A stretch of 64,000 nucleotides of DNA from Polaribacter marinus (GCF_022662535.1 NZ_JAKQYM010000008.1:116063-180062); one strand, 5' to 3'. Positions 24,605 through 35,117 are shown, numbered from the stretch's first letter. The notes: generated from the letters alone by a model not told the origin. Made by a program: numbers and translations.

Positions 24605-26905
24605 TTAGTTGTTTTTTCCTATTTGAAAATCTATTGTAACTTCTTTTTTAGTTAAACCATTTTTAGGAACTTCAATAAATGAACTTTCTTGTGTTACTCC
24701 ATCAACCACTACTTTTTGAGTAGTGCCTCTTGAAATATTCATTTTAAATAAAGTGCCTCTAAAGAATCTTTTATATGATAAATTATTCCAATGAGATGGT
24801 ATTTGTGGATTGATTGTTACTCCTTTAAATTCTCTTTTAAACCCTAATAGATTATCAAAACAATTTAACATATTCCAAGCAACAGTTCCTGTTCTCCAAG
24901 GGTCATCAGAAACATTTCTTTCTTTCCTTAATGCAGAAGGGCCTACATAACTATTAGGTTGTGCATAAGGTTCTGATTTTTCTTCTGAAGGTAAAATATT
25001 TTTAAAGGTTTCAAAAGCTTTGTCATTTCTTCCAGCAGCATAATCTGCTGCAATTTTAAATGAAGCTGCATGACAATATACATTTCCATTGGTGAAATTA
25101 CCTTGAGGAATCCCAGTAATGGAACCAATATCTTTATTGTATTTTGTAAAAGGCGGCCAATTATGAACAGGCCCAACAGGCGTGTCTACCATGGGCTCTA
25201 TTTTTTTCATGATTTCCTCATACTTTTTTGCATCAATAATCCCTGCTAATACAGCCCAAGATTGCGGATTGATAAATACTTGCCCTTCTTCGGAAGCATT
25301 GTCTCCAACTTTATTGCCAGCATCTGTAAACGCATAAATAAAATGATCTTCATCCCAACCGTGTGCTAAAATATTTTTCTTAATCTCTTCATAACGCTCA
25401 GCACACTGATTTTCTATTTTTGTATCCCCTTTCCAACCTGCAATTTCTTCTACAACTTTAAGTGCTTTTGCCAAGGCAATACTCATCCAAACACCTTCTC
25501 CTTTTCCTTCAGCCCCAACTCTGTCCATCAAATCATTCCAATCGCCATGTCTTATTAGTGCCAAACCACGTTCTCCTCTGTCATTCCAAAGAAAATCAAG
25601 CGCTTTTAAATTGTGATCCCAAATCGTATCTTCGCCACTATCAGCATAAGCAACTATTCTGTCTAGTAACGATAAATCTCCGGTTTCACGAAGGATTGAA
25701 TACGTAGCATGACTGATCCAACTTGGAGAATCTGAATAATGTTTATCTGCTGCTGCAACTTCCATTGAAGATACTCTAAAAGCTCTAGGACAGAATCCAT
25801 TATTTTTTTGATTCTCTAGTGCTTTTTCTAACATAGGCAAAGCTCTATCAGGATTTATCACAGCAACACCTGCTGCATCTTGAAGGGTATCTCTATAACC
25901 TTTAAAATAAAATCTTGCCCAATCAGCCATCAAATACAATTGATGCTTCATCCAAACATTAAAAACATTATTAAAATCGGCATCAGGAGTATTAATTTCT
26001 GTCAACCCTAACCTTGCAATATTTTGTTTTTTGATTGCTTCCAATTCTTCATCAATAAGAGAACTATTGGCATATAAGGCTGTAAATTCATCTGCTTCCT
26101 CTTCATCAAACACAATTCCCATGACAAAATTGATACGCTGTTCTGCACCCGCTTCTAAACTTAAATTGTGTTGTAGTGCAGACACCATATATTCTGTAGA
26201 AGCATCGCTATCATTTAACTGCCCATTGGCAATACATTCTGGCATTTGAAAACTAAGGTTGTGTCCTAAAAAAACCTCTTTGCTAATATCAAAATGATCA
26301 TAAGGAACATCTGTATATGTAAACGCACGATATTTTTCTGTCATGACACTTACCGATCTATTTCTAAAAAACAAACGTTGTTTTCCTTTGTCGTGATATC
26401 CATCTACAGCTGAGTTATAACCATAGGTCAAACTCACACCGTCCAAGATTACTTTTGCGACACTAAAGACAGAAATATCGCGTTTTCTTCCAGATTCATT
26501 TGTAACAGTAACCGACCATATTTCACCAGCCTCTTTACGAGGAACAAATAGTTGAAAAGTGGTTTTAATTCCGTTCTTTTTACTTTCTAGAGTTGTATAA
26601 CCCAAACCATGCGTACAGCTATATGCATCCAATTTTACTCTTGTAGGTTTTGGAGCCACTGACCAAACCTCTTTTGTTTCGTTATCTCTTACGTATATGT
26701 TTCTAGGAGCACTACGATCGTCTTGTTTTCCAAAAAGATTTGTCAATACACCTGCTTCATTTTGATATAACGAAAAACCATTCAAATTTTGACCTACACT
26801 TGCTAAATATTGAGGATTCCACAACATATTAAACCAATCTCTTGGTGGCTGTGGATTTGTTATTTTATATTCAAGTCCGTTATTATTAAAATTACCGTAT
26901 TTCAT
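24605..26905 (-). CDS. GH94-family glycoside phosphorylase, substrate unknown
   Basis: A 766-residue protein without a signal peptide, so cytosolic. The N-terminal beta-sandwich (residues 1-270) is followed by an (alpha/alpha)6 barrel. GH94 hallmarks are YRDTLQDA (337-344), HGDWNDLMDRVGAEGKGEGVW (453-473) with the DWND catalytic segment at 455-458, and GIPQGNFTNGNVYCHA later on. GH94 enzymes cleave beta-glucosides such as cellobiose, chitobiose or cellobionate with phosphate, giving a sugar 1-phosphate. The specificity here cannot be read. Placement beside a GPH importer and a rhamnosidase suggests a disaccharide from the rhamnose/uronate glycan. The start is 4 bp downstream of an intergenic gap of 21 bp from the GH78-like gene. 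Confidence 0.82.
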   Translation of the reverse strand: MKYGNFNNNGLEYKITNPQPPRDWFNMLWNPQYLASVGQNLNGFSLYQNEAGVLTNLFGKQDDRSAPRNIYVRDNETKEVWSVAPKPTRVKLDAYSCTHGLGYTTLESKKNGIKTTFQLFVPRKEAGEIWSVTVTNESGRKRDISVFSVAKVILDGVSLTYGYNSAVDGYHDKGKQRLFFRNRSVSVMTEKYRAFTYTDVPYDHFDISKEVFLGHNLSFQMPECIANGQLNDSDASTEYMVSALQHNLSLEAGAEQRINFVMGIVFDEEEADEFTALYANSSLIDEELEAIKKQNIARLGLTEINTPDADFNNVFNVWMKHQLYLMADWARFYFKGYRDTLQDAAGVAVINPDRALPMLEKALENQKNNGFCPRAFRVSSMEVAAADKHYSDSPSWISHATYSILRETGDLSLLDRIVAYADSGEDTIWDHNLKALDFLWNDRGERGLALIRHGDWNDLMDRVGAEGKGEGVWMSIALAKALKVVEEIAGWKGDTKIENQCAERYEEIKKNILAHGWDEDHFIYAFTDAGNKVGDNASEEGQVFINPQSWAVLAGIIDAKKYEEIMKKIEPMVDTPVGPVHNWPPFTKYNKDIGSITGIPQGNFTNGNVYCHAASFKIAADYAAGRNDKAFETFKNILPSEEKSEPYAQPNSYVGPSALRKERNVSDDPWRTGTVAWNMLNCFDNLLGFKREFKGVTINPQIPSHWNNLSYKRFFRGTLFKMNISRGTTQKVVVDGVTQESSFIEVPKNGLTKKEVTIDFQIGKNN

Positions 26906-26926
26906 AATTATATTTCTAAATTCTTT

Positions 26927-29308
26927 TTAGTTAACCGAAAATTTTTGCTTTCCAGCTGATAAAACTTTGGATTTCCCTTTCCATTGAAACTCTCCTTTTA
27001 ATCCTTCAGGAAGTAATATTTCAGCTTCTATAGAATCCTCTTTTTTTACATAGTTCACTTTGATCATTCCTTGTGGATGTGGAAACTCTGCTTTTAGCCT
27101 ATTCAACTTTCCTAAATTTGGCGCAATAATTACTGATTTGAAAGAGTGTTCACGTGGATAAATTCCTGCAACCGTATGTAGATAATCAAAATTAGGGCTA
27201 GAACTCCACGCATGACATTCAGAACGCGGATTGATATCCGTTTCTCCATAGGTCGTCATTCCATTATCAATCATTCCTTTCCATGAATCTAATAAATCAA
27301 AATATTTATCTCCCAAACCTACTTTTTGTAAGGCTCTGAATAGATAAAACTTAAAATAAATGGTTGCTTGAAAAAGCGTATCGTCTCCCAAAATTTTATG
27401 CATTACCTCCTCTTGCACATTTACTTTAAAAGTATCGGTTAAAATTCCTAGAATATTAGTGTGCTGAGAAAACTCGGTTTTATCTGGGGTTTCTGCTATC
27501 AGTCCTTTTTTAGCATCAAAACATTTTTCTAAAACAGCCTTTTTAATTTTATTAGATAATGTTTGATAGTTTTTTACTTCATATTCTAAATCAAAATAAC
27601 TGAATACAGCCTGTGCATTTTCTAATGTTTTCACAAATTGAAGCGCAATATTTGCGGAATATCCATCATCTGCTCCTTGCGGAATTCCACTAGGAAAATC
27701 GATCGTCCAATCGGTAAAATTCCACCATTTTAAATTGGTAAGCATTCCTGTTTTATCCACTCTTATAGCAAACCAATCGATCACCGATTTAATTCCTGGA
27801 ATAAACTGACGTAAAAATTCAGGGTCGTTTCGATACATAAAATAATCATAAATCATATCAACCCAAATCAAAGAAAAAGGCGGTATAATTTGAACAATAT
27901 TGGAGGGATAGCGACTCTGTGTCAATCCTTCTGACAAACGCGAATCATCAAATTGTTGAATTGCTTTTCGCATCAACCGATCGTCTCCAGAAACATAGAT
28001 AGAAATTAGAGAGGCAATTTTTGTATCACCTATGTATTGTAAATTTTCATAGTAAGAATCGTAATACATTTCATCTGCAGAGTTTCGCAAGGTTTTCCAA
28101 GCCGCATCCCATATTTTATCAAGGGTTGCATTGCCAGTTTCTACTTTTGCTTTTTCTTTAAACGGATATCCTGTAAAAACACCCTGATAATTCTCAAGAA
28201 CCAATGCTTCCTCTTTTGTAGAAATTTCTAATTCAATAAAACGGTAGGTTCTTCTTGATAATGGTTTAAAGAATCGATTTTCTCCACCATCAGGTAATAA
28301 AATATCATAATAACCAAAAATCGATTTTCCTTCAAAATCATTTCTATTCCCTTTTAAATCGACAAGATTTAAGTTTCCATCAGAAACATTTTCATTAGGA
28401 CTCACATCTTGTAACAGTGCTTCAGCGTATGTAATTTTTATTTCACTATTTTTCCCTTTACTGTACGTTAATTCTGGATAACCTGTAGTATGATATGATT
28501 GATCAATAAGGATTTTTACTTTAGAATTTGCAGGAATTACAGAAGCCTTATTTCTTAAAAACCCTTCATTTTTTTCAATTCCTTCTACCCTAATAATTTC
28601 AGAAAACTGTTCTGTTTTTTCTTCCATAAAAGGAATTGTTCTAGGCACTAAGTGCCAAGCTCCTCCATATAAAAAACCTCTCCCTACCGCAAACTCGGTA
28701 GTTGTACTTTTTGGTTTTAACCAATTTTTATCGTTAAAGTTTAATTGACTCCATCCCCAAGGATATTTTGAATCATCAATCCTATCACAAGGTCCCGCAG
28801 CGTAATAGGCATTCATCATTTCACTTGTAATATTGACTGGAGAAAAAGCGTGATTTTTAATGACTCTCCAATCTGCACTTCCAGTATTGACATCAATATC
28901 TAAATCTCTATCTGCTTGAAAAATAAATCCTGTTTGGTATGTAACCTGAGAAACACTTCTGTATTCACCAAAATTTACGACCTCAGCAGCAATCACATTT
29001 TCACCAACTTTTAACTGATGAGAAATATCTATGGTTTCATAACGCTGATGTTGTGTATCGCCAATAGAAGGCCCATAACAAACTCGCTCTCCATTTACAA
29101 AAAGACGATAACGATTGTCTGCAGAAACAAAAACATTAAATTCATCTACCTCCTTTTTAAGACTAAATACATGACGAAAAAGAAAAACTCCATAATCAAG
29201 TGTTGATTCTGTTGGATGTGTAATCCATTGGGCTTTCCATGAATATTTAAGTAAATCAATATCCTTTCCGGATCCATTGACTGTAACTTTTGATTCTGGT
29301 GTACTCAT
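26927..29308 (-). CDS. GH78-like alpha-L-rhamnosidase, cytosolic
   Basis: A 793-residue protein with no signal peptide. The N-terminal beta-domain has ADNRYRLFVNGERVCYGP and FNDKNWLKP, typical of bacterial rhamnosidases, and the central part is a six-hairpin barrel. The motif DSYYENLQYIGD (417-428) aligns with the GH78 active-site segment that usually reads like DCPQRERRGWTGD, with Glu421 in the acid position, so it is a divergent member. The C-terminal beta-domain ends in the usual Bac_rhamnosid_C style. It would release L-rhamnose from imported oligosaccharides for RhaI, RhaB and RhaEW. Another activity among GH78-related glycosidases is possible. Confidence 0.75.
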   Translation of the reverse strand: MSTPESKVTVNGSGKDIDLLKYSWKAQWITHPTESTLDYGVFLFRHVFSLKKEVDEFNVFVSADNRYRLFVNGERVCYGPSIGDTQHQRYETIDISHQLKVGENVIAAEVVNFGEYRSVSQVTYQTGFIFQADRDLDIDVNTGSADWRVIKNHAFSPVNITSEMMNAYYAAGPCDRIDDSKYPWGWSQLNFNDKNWLKPKSTTTEFAVGRGFLYGGAWHLVPRTIPFMEEKTEQFSEIIRVEGIEKNEGFLRNKASVIPANSKVKILIDQSYHTTGYPELTYSKGKNSEIKITYAEALLQDVSPNENVSDGNLNLVDLKGNRNDFEGKSIFGYYDILLPDGGENRFFKPLSRRTYRFIELEISTKEEALVLENYQGVFTGYPFKEKAKVETGNATLDKIWDAAWKTLRNSADEMYYDSYYENLQYIGDTKIASLISIYVSGDDRLMRKAIQQFDDSRLSEGLTQSRYPSNIVQIIPPFSLIWVDMIYDYFMYRNDPEFLRQFIPGIKSVIDWFAIRVDKTGMLTNLKWWNFTDWTIDFPSGIPQGADDGYSANIALQFVKTLENAQAVFSYFDLEYEVKNYQTLSNKIKKAVLEKCFDAKKGLIAETPDKTEFSQHTNILGILTDTFKVNVQEEVMHKILGDDTLFQATIYFKFYLFRALQKVGLGDKYFDLLDSWKGMIDNGMTTYGETDINPRSECHAWSSSPNFDYLHTVAGIYPREHSFKSVIIAPNLGKLNRLKAEFPHPQGMIKVNYVKKEDSIEAEILLPEGLKGEFQWKGKSKVLSAGKQKFSVN

Positions 29309-29377
29309 ATTTTATATACAATTTATCTTAAAGTAAAACTTTAAAATAGAAAATTAGATTTATTAGATTTATTAGAA

Positions 29378-30877
29378 TTATTCAATTTTTATTCGAAAAG
29401 TAGAAACTGGCAGCCCTTTGTTAGATATTAAGTTTGCCTCTGTATATGGTTTCCAAGCATATCGGATGTATATTGGTTTTTGATGTTTTTCAGACATTGT
29501 AAACTTTAATAATTTACCTTGTATTATTGGTTCAAATTTTTGAAAATTGATATTATCATAACTGATTTCAAAACCAACAATTTTTCTTGATTCCTTTGTT
29601 TTTAAACTACTAAATTCTCCTTTAAAATTAAGGAAATAGGTGTTTTGAGAAAATGTAATCGTATCAAACATCGGACTTTCATAGTCTGTAACTGTATGGT
29701 AAGTATCTCCTAAGGCCAATAAAGCCAATCTTTCTCCAACGGGTTGCTTATTTTTTGCGTGAGTATCTTGTTTATCCCCTACATCTGTTATAACAATCAT
29801 TTTAGTATTTGGCACTTCATTTAATGATTCTCTTTGTGCATTTCTAAATTCAGACCAGGCAGCTCTATCTTCACGACTTGTAAGTTGTGTGTAATAAAAA
29901 GGGAAATTTGAATTAAAATCTGAACGCCACAAAGTAACCATTTTTTGAAACATCTTTTGGTACAACTTAGGACGCTCTGCATTAGATTCTCCTTGATACC
30001 AAATAACACCTTTAAACGGTACATTTTTTAATGGTAATATTCCGTTTTCGTAATTATAACTTGGCATCCACGGATGCTTTTGTTTTTCATTTTTACTTAA
30101 AGAAATTTGATTTTTCGCAACTGTAATCATTGCATCTTTTTCATTGTCTTTATCTGCCCAACGTTCTTTAACGAAATTTGTTATTTCGGAATCTTCCTCA
30201 ATAACTTTTTTAGACAACCAAGATTCTATTGGAGATCCAGGAACCGCATTATGAATAATACCGATTGGAATGTTTAATTTTCCTTGTAATTTTTCTGCAA
30301 AATAATAGGCAACAGCCGAGAAATACAATACATTTTCTGGAGTTACTTTTACCCAACCTTTGGTATTGAAATAGTTGTTATTCTGAATTTTATCTAACTC
30401 TTTTAAGGTATGAACCCCCTCTTTACCCGTTGGATATGTAGGTCTCATATTATAAATTCTAATATTTGCATTGTTAGCTTTTTGGGCTACCTCTTCGCCA
30501 TTTAACGTTCGTTTTAAATCTAAATGCATGTTAGATTGTCCTGAAGCTAACCAAACTTCGCCTACTAAAATATCTTTAAATTTAATTGTTTGATTACCTG
30601 ATGACACCTCTAATTGAAAAGGCCCGCCAGCTTTTTGTGCCTCAAAATATACTTTCCAAATTCCATTTCCATTTGAAGTTGTCGTAAGCGTTTCGCCGTT
30701 AAAAACGGCTTGTATTTTTGTATTCGGTTTAACCGTACCCCAAACAGGAATTTTATGATTTCTTTGCAAAACCATATGATCAGAAAAAACAGCATCAACC
30801 TTTAAGTTCTCTTTCGTACATGAAAAAAGCAAAGGAAAAAGCAAAAAAACAAGAAAATATAATTTTTTAATATTCAT
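29378..30877 (-). CDS. SGNH/SASA-domain carbohydrate acetylesterase (lipoprotein)
   Basis: A 499-residue protein with a lipoprotein signal ending at Cys20 (LLFSCTKEN). The start of the mature part (VFSDHMVLQRNHKIPVWGTV) and the esterase block ASGQSNM with Ser115 place it in the sialate-O-acetylesterase (SASA) family. GVIWYQGESNA provides the second conserved block. In Bacteroidota such enzymes mostly remove acetyl groups from plant or algal glycans rather than from sialic acid. It is downstream of the PL14-like gene by 10 bp and probably strips acetyl groups in the periplasm or at the surface. The acetylated residue is unknown. Confidence 0.82.
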   Translation of the reverse strand: MNIKKLYFLVFLLFPLLFSCTKENLKVDAVFSDHMVLQRNHKIPVWGTVKPNTKIQAVFNGETLTTTSNGNGIWKVYFEAQKAGGPFQLEVSSGNQTIKFKDILVGEVWLASGQSNMHLDLKRTLNGEEVAQKANNANIRIYNMRPTYPTGKEGVHTLKELDKIQNNNYFNTKGWVKVTPENVLYFSAVAYYFAEKLQGKLNIPIGIIHNAVPGSPIESWLSKKVIEEDSEITNFVKERWADKDNEKDAMITVAKNQISLSKNEKQKHPWMPSYNYENGILPLKNVPFKGVIWYQGESNAERPKLYQKMFQKMVTLWRSDFNSNFPFYYTQLTSREDRAAWSEFRNAQRESLNEVPNTKMIVITDVGDKQDTHAKNKQPVGERLALLALGDTYHTVTDYESPMFDTITFSQNTYFLNFKGEFSSLKTKESRKIVGFEISYDNINFQKFEPIIQGKLLKFTMSEKHQKPIYIRYAWKPYTEANLISNKGLPVSTFRIKIE

Positions 30878-30887
30878 GATTTTACAA

Positions 30888-31715
30888 TTAAAAATCAGGC
30901 TTAGATTTGGTTACTTTTATAGCATCAAACAAGGCAGACGAATCGTTTTTTGGCGACCAATCTTCTGTTGCTCCTCCGTGAAAAGTTGAAAAATAGAACG
31001 AATCTATTTCACCTTTACCCCATAAACGATATCTAACATTTGTATTGTTGACAACTTGTTTTCCATCGACCCAAACTTGCATAATACCGTTTGATAAGTT
31101 GTCTTCATTTAATTTAATTCTTTGAGTTAAACGATACCATTTTCCTGTTTTAAAATGAACACCCAATTTTACAGCATCCCCATATTTTGATTTCATATCT
31201 ACATAATAAAAATAGACAATTGCTTCTCCTTTTTTAACCCACATATAACGCGCACTCCAACCTTCTCCATTATCAGGATGATGTCCGCCAGTATAGGTAG
31301 AACCACCACTAGTTAATCCGGGTAATTTCCCCCCTTGTCTAAAATCGAAACCTTCTTCAAAATAAAGATAATAATCTAAATAATATTCATTAGAAGCTGG
31401 TAAGGTTTTTATAAACTGCACACCGTTTGTTTGTGGTCCAACAGTTCCTTTTGGATAATCAACTTTTAAAACATTTCCTTTTTTTTCTTCTGGATCAGCA
31501 ACAATATTTGCTCTATTTTCAAATAAAGACCAACGGATTTCTCCAGCTTCTTTTACTAAATCTAGTTTCGTATATTTTCCTTTTTCAGAAGTATCAAAAT
31601 TTAACTCTAAAAATGTTTTTTGAGTTTTAATTTCATCAACTTTTACACTAGTTTGAGCATAAGAATTAAAAATAAAACCATTAACTATTAAAAGATATAA
31701 AATTCCTTTTTTCAT
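30888..31715 (-). CDS. PL14-like polysaccharide lyase, secreted
   Basis: A 275-residue protein with a signal peptide ending near residue 20 (FNSYAQT). The beta-jelly-roll features GGKLPGL (128-134), GWSARYMW (152-159) and LGVHFKTGKWYRLTQRIKLN match what I know of polysaccharide lyase family 14 domains (alginate and glucuronan lyases). There is no T9SS tail or binding module, so it is probably periplasmic. A lyase acting on uronate linkages fits the presence of GH88, kduI and kduD. It sits between the esterase and an alpha/beta hydrolase, with 6-10-bp gaps on both sides. Its substrate is unknown. Confidence 0.68.
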   Translation of the reverse strand: MKKGILYLLIVNGFIFNSYAQTSVKVDEIKTQKTFLELNFDTSEKGKYTKLDLVKEAGEIRWSLFENRANIVADPEEKKGNVLKVDYPKGTVGPQTNGVQFIKTLPASNEYYLDYYLYFEEGFDFRQGGKLPGLTSGGSTYTGGHHPDNGEGWSARYMWVKKGEAIVYFYYVDMKSKYGDAVKLGVHFKTGKWYRLTQRIKLNEDNLSNGIMQVWVDGKQVVNNTNVRYRLWGKGEIDSFYFSTFHGGATEDWSPKNDSSALFDAIKVTKSKPDF

Positions 31716-31721
31716 AAATTT

Positions 31722-32759
31722 CTATTTTGATTTACCAATGTGTTTAAATATAAAGTTTTTTGTGTTTTTAACAGCCATTTTAGATTCTGGAATATCATAA
31801 TTCCCCTGCCATACATGCCACATACCCTCGTAAACATCTAATTCTACTTCTTTATTATTTTCTTTTAATTGACGATACATTCTTATTGAATTGCTTAAAA
31901 ATATTTCTTTACTACCCACTTGAATTAAAGTAGGAGGGAAATCTTTAGAATAATCACCATAAACAGGAGAAACATAAGGATTTTTCCACTCATTTCTTGG
32001 CGCATAAGCTTCTGCACAGTTTTCTAAAAAATTCTTATAAACCAAATTTGGATCTGACTTCTTTAATGTAAAATAAGTATCGCCTATTTCATCTACATCT
32101 GACCAAGGTGACCAAAGTACAACAACACTTGGTAAGTCTATTCGTAAATCTCTCATTTTTAAAATAGCACCTGCAGCAATTGAACCTCCAGCAGAATCGC
32201 CATAAATAGCAATGTTTTTTGCTTTGTATTCTTTTAATATACTTTTATATGCTTGAATAACCTCCTCTAAAACTTGATTAAATTTTGCTTGTGGTGCAAG
32301 TGTATAATCAATTGTAATGATTCTTAATCCTGTAGCATCTGCTAAAGGAATACTAGATAATAAGGTTACATCGGCAGGATAAAACACAAATCCACCACCA
32401 TGAATATAAATAATTACTTGATCAGATTCTCGGTAATTTTGAGGTTTTACATCAATTGCTCTAACATTTCCTAGAAAAATAGTATCAATAATTGGCTTGT
32501 AAATTTCTAAGATTTTAGGTATTGATTTTTCTGCGGCTAATTTAGCTTCCTCTTGTTTTTTTTCCCAAAGCTTAATAGGTGCGTTGTCTTTTGGCAAGTT
32601 TGCGCTCTCCTCTCTATTTTCAAGAGAAAAACTACCCAACATTGCCATAGCTTCTTTTGAAATTGTTACAGGAATTGGAATACTCTTTTGAGTATCAACA
32701 ACTGTACTTTTTTCTTTTTTTTTAGAGGAAGTAAAAAGACTTAATACAATACAAATCAT
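31722..32759 (-). CDS. Alpha/beta hydrolase of the HSL-type esterase family
   Basis: A 345-residue protein. The oxyanion motif HGGG is at 120-123, the nucleophile Ser189 is in GDSAGG, and a late acid/base pair is suggested by LIQVGSKE and MWHVWQGN. This is the hormone-sensitive-lipase-type layout of bacterial carboxylesterases. A short hydrophobic start (MICIVLSLFTSS) precedes a lysine-rich stretch, and no in-frame start exists upstream before a stop. It may be a weak export signal or anchor. It follows the beta-helix gene by 16 bp. In this locus an acetyl- or methyl-ester substrate on the glycan is plausible. Confidence 0.8.
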   Translation of the reverse strand: MICIVLSLFTSSKKKEKSTVVDTQKSIPIPVTISKEAMAMLGSFSLENREESANLPKDNAPIKLWEKKQEEAKLAAEKSIPKILEIYKPIIDTIFLGNVRAIDVKPQNYRESDQVIIYIHGGGFVFYPADVTLLSSIPLADATGLRIITIDYTLAPQAKFNQVLEEVIQAYKSILKEYKAKNIAIYGDSAGGSIAAGAILKMRDLRIDLPSVVVLWSPWSDVDEIGDTYFTLKKSDPNLVYKNFLENCAEAYAPRNEWKNPYVSPVYGDYSKDFPPTLIQVGSKEIFLSNSIRMYRQLKENNKEVELDVYEGMWHVWQGNYDIPESKMAVKNTKNFIFKHIGKSK

Positions 32760-32775
32760 TTGAACTATTTTACTT

Positions 32776-35058
32776 TTATTTTATAATTAACTTTTGTGTA
32801 TGAGTTCCAGATTTATTTGATAATTTCAATACATAAATACCAGAATTTAAATGAAGTAAAATACTTATCTCTTTTGATTCCAATGCTTGTACCTCTTCTT
32901 TAAAAACTAATTGACCAGTTAAAGAATAAATTTCAAGAATGGTTTTTTGCTGCACCAAATTTCCTTTAATTATAATTTTACCGTCATTTGTAGGGTTAGG
33001 ATAAATTAACAATTGTTCATTATCTATTTCATTTATAACCGATAAAGATTCTGATATTTTAATTGTCAACAAAGGCGCATTTACTCCTGTAGATTCATCG
33101 CTAATGCCATAATAATGAGCGGCAGCAGTTGGCATAGAAGTTGGTGAACTTTGATTGATAGGAGTATCTATATTTAATCTTAAAAAAATATAATCTCCCG
33201 CAACTGCACCAGCATCATATTGAGCATTGATATAATTTACTAAAGCCGTTTGACCTTCAGAAGAACTTAAGACTTCTCTATCTGGAGTATGAGCCGTTCC
33301 TGTATTTTCTATTCTAGTTATATAATCATTTTGGATGGCAACATCAGAATCGTGTGAGCTTGTATAAACATCATCATAATGATTCAAAGGATTTAAAGTG
33401 TTATTTGCACTATATGGTAATCCATATAAATCTATATTAGAGTCAATCCATTCTCTTACATAATGAACATTAACTTTTAAATTTGCTTCCACAACTTCTT
33501 TCCCTGCAGGTCTTTCTGGTAATTGAAAAGGTAAAATAGCACTGGTAGTAACACCATTTCCATTTGCGGCACTTCCTCCAATTTTTAAGGTTAATTCTGA
33601 TGGAGAACCTGTTCCATTACCCGATAACCATGGATTGGTACCCGTATAACTCTCTGGTTTTGATACAATACCGTCTCCAGAAGGATTAATTCCATAGGTA
33701 TCTTCTGCTGTAGCTTCTGAATTCCCTTGAAATTCATAACAACCCGCATCTATAATGTTATTGTTATAAATTCTATTATTCCCATCTAAATCCACATTTG
33801 TTGCATTTGTATTTGCACCAAAGTCTACAGAAGGACTAGATGCTTTTAAATGAAAATCATTATTAGAATAATCTAAAAAATGATTAGAATAATTAGCAAA
33901 ATCATTTTGGTTGATGTCTATATTGTTTTCTACAACTGAAGTTGCATCATAAGTCCAAGGTGTATACTGAGCACATATATTATTTCTAATAATATTATTC
34001 ATATTTGCACGGATTTGCCCGGTCTTATCTTGATCATCTATAAAAATTCTTGGAATCTGATCTGTATCTGTGTAAAGAGGACTTTGAACAACGGTATTGT
34101 TTTGTATTCTACAATTTTGAGCTCCGTAAAGAGATATTCCGTGATAATGATTATTTATAATTAAATTATTTTCAATAATCCACCCCTCTGCAGAACCATC
34201 TGTAATGATAACAGCTTGCATAGAATCGCCAATTAAATTGTTATCGATTACAAATTGTGAAGGATTTTCGAAAATGTTTATCTTATTGTATCTAAAAATC
34301 ACATTACTAATTATATGATCTCCTGATAATTTATAAGCTTGAAAAGCATCATCATGATTTATCGCATAATCTTCAATAAAACAATTTTTTATAATATTGT
34401 GTTCGTAAGTACTGTTTGACCCCAAACCACGTATTGCATCACCAGCAAAATTTTCAATAAGATTGTTTTGCATTAGTGTATTATCTCCTCTTAGTTCTAC
34501 TGCGTGATATAAGTTTAAAAAAGTATTATTATTTAAAGTTATATTTCCTCCTCTAAACTGAACACCACTTGCCGAATTATTATACCAATCCGTTTTTGTC
34601 CAAGTAGATGCGTTATTCGCTGACTGAATTAAACAATTATTAAAAGTAATATAGTTTGTATTATTGTTCCCAACAACAATAGGTTCTTCTTTAGAAAAGG
34701 AACCTGTACTAGCATCAAATTTAATATTTTCAAAAGTAATATGATTGCTATTATTTATCTGAATTTTTGTTAAAACGGCTTGCTGCGGATTGAAAGATTT
34801 TATAAGCAAATTTGTAGAAAATGTTAGATTTCCTATATATCCTTCACCATGCAGACCGTCTAATAAATAAACAATATCATTATCTTGTAAACCAACTGAT
34901 GCCCAATTTACACTTCCAAATGAAGAAAAAGGGCTTGCTTGTGATCCATTATTTGAATTATTTCCATTAACAGGATCGCAATAATAAGTTGTTTGCGCTT
35001 GAATTGCAAAAAGAACATTTAAACTAAAAAGAAGCGTATAAAAAAGTTTCAATTTCAT
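32776..35058 (-). CDS. Secreted beta-helix protein (putative lyase) with CBM96/DNRLRE-like module and T9SS tail
   Basis: A 760-residue protein with a signal peptide ending near residue 21. Residues about 22-445 form a right-handed parallel beta-helix of many NN-rich turns (YYCDPVNGNNSNNGSQASPF; NHITFENIKFD; NLIENFAGDAIRG). A module copy covers about 450-675 (AILPFQLPERPAGKE; YINAQYDAGAVAGDYIFLRLN), and a T9SS sorting domain ends at KLIIK. Beta-helix proteins in such loci are often polysaccharide lyases or epimerase-like enzymes, but the catalytic residues cannot be assigned. A paralogue with the same plan is at 39453-41588. Confidence 0.75.
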   Translation of the reverse strand: MKLKLFYTLLFSLNVLFAIQAQTTYYCDPVNGNNSNNGSQASPFSSFGSVNWASVGLQDNDIVYLLDGLHGEGYIGNLTFSTNLLIKSFNPQQAVLTKIQINNSNHITFENIKFDASTGSFSKEEPIVVGNNNTNYITFNNCLIQSANNASTWTKTDWYNNSASGVQFRGGNITLNNNTFLNLYHAVELRGDNTLMQNNLIENFAGDAIRGLGSNSTYEHNIIKNCFIEDYAINHDDAFQAYKLSGDHIISNVIFRYNKINIFENPSQFVIDNNLIGDSMQAVIITDGSAEGWIIENNLIINNHYHGISLYGAQNCRIQNNTVVQSPLYTDTDQIPRIFIDDQDKTGQIRANMNNIIRNNICAQYTPWTYDATSVVENNIDINQNDFANYSNHFLDYSNNDFHLKASSPSVDFGANTNATNVDLDGNNRIYNNNIIDAGCYEFQGNSEATAEDTYGINPSGDGIVSKPESYTGTNPWLSGNGTGSPSELTLKIGGSAANGNGVTTSAILPFQLPERPAGKEVVEANLKVNVHYVREWIDSNIDLYGLPYSANNTLNPLNHYDDVYTSSHDSDVAIQNDYITRIENTGTAHTPDREVLSSSEGQTALVNYINAQYDAGAVAGDYIFLRLNIDTPINQSSPTSMPTAAAHYYGISDESTGVNAPLLTIKISESLSVINEIDNEQLLIYPNPTNDGKIIIKGNLVQQKTILEIYSLTGQLVFKEEVQALESKEISILLHLNSGIYVLKLSNKSGTHTQKLIIK

Positions 35059-35117
35059 AAATAGTGATTAAAAAAGAGATCAAAATATGTTTAGTACTAC
35101 TGATTAATTTCTAAATT

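Noticed and set aside
24943..25176. Minus-strand alternative frame inside the GH94 gene
   Set aside because: Overlaps a conserved catalytic domain in another frame; no motif or signal.
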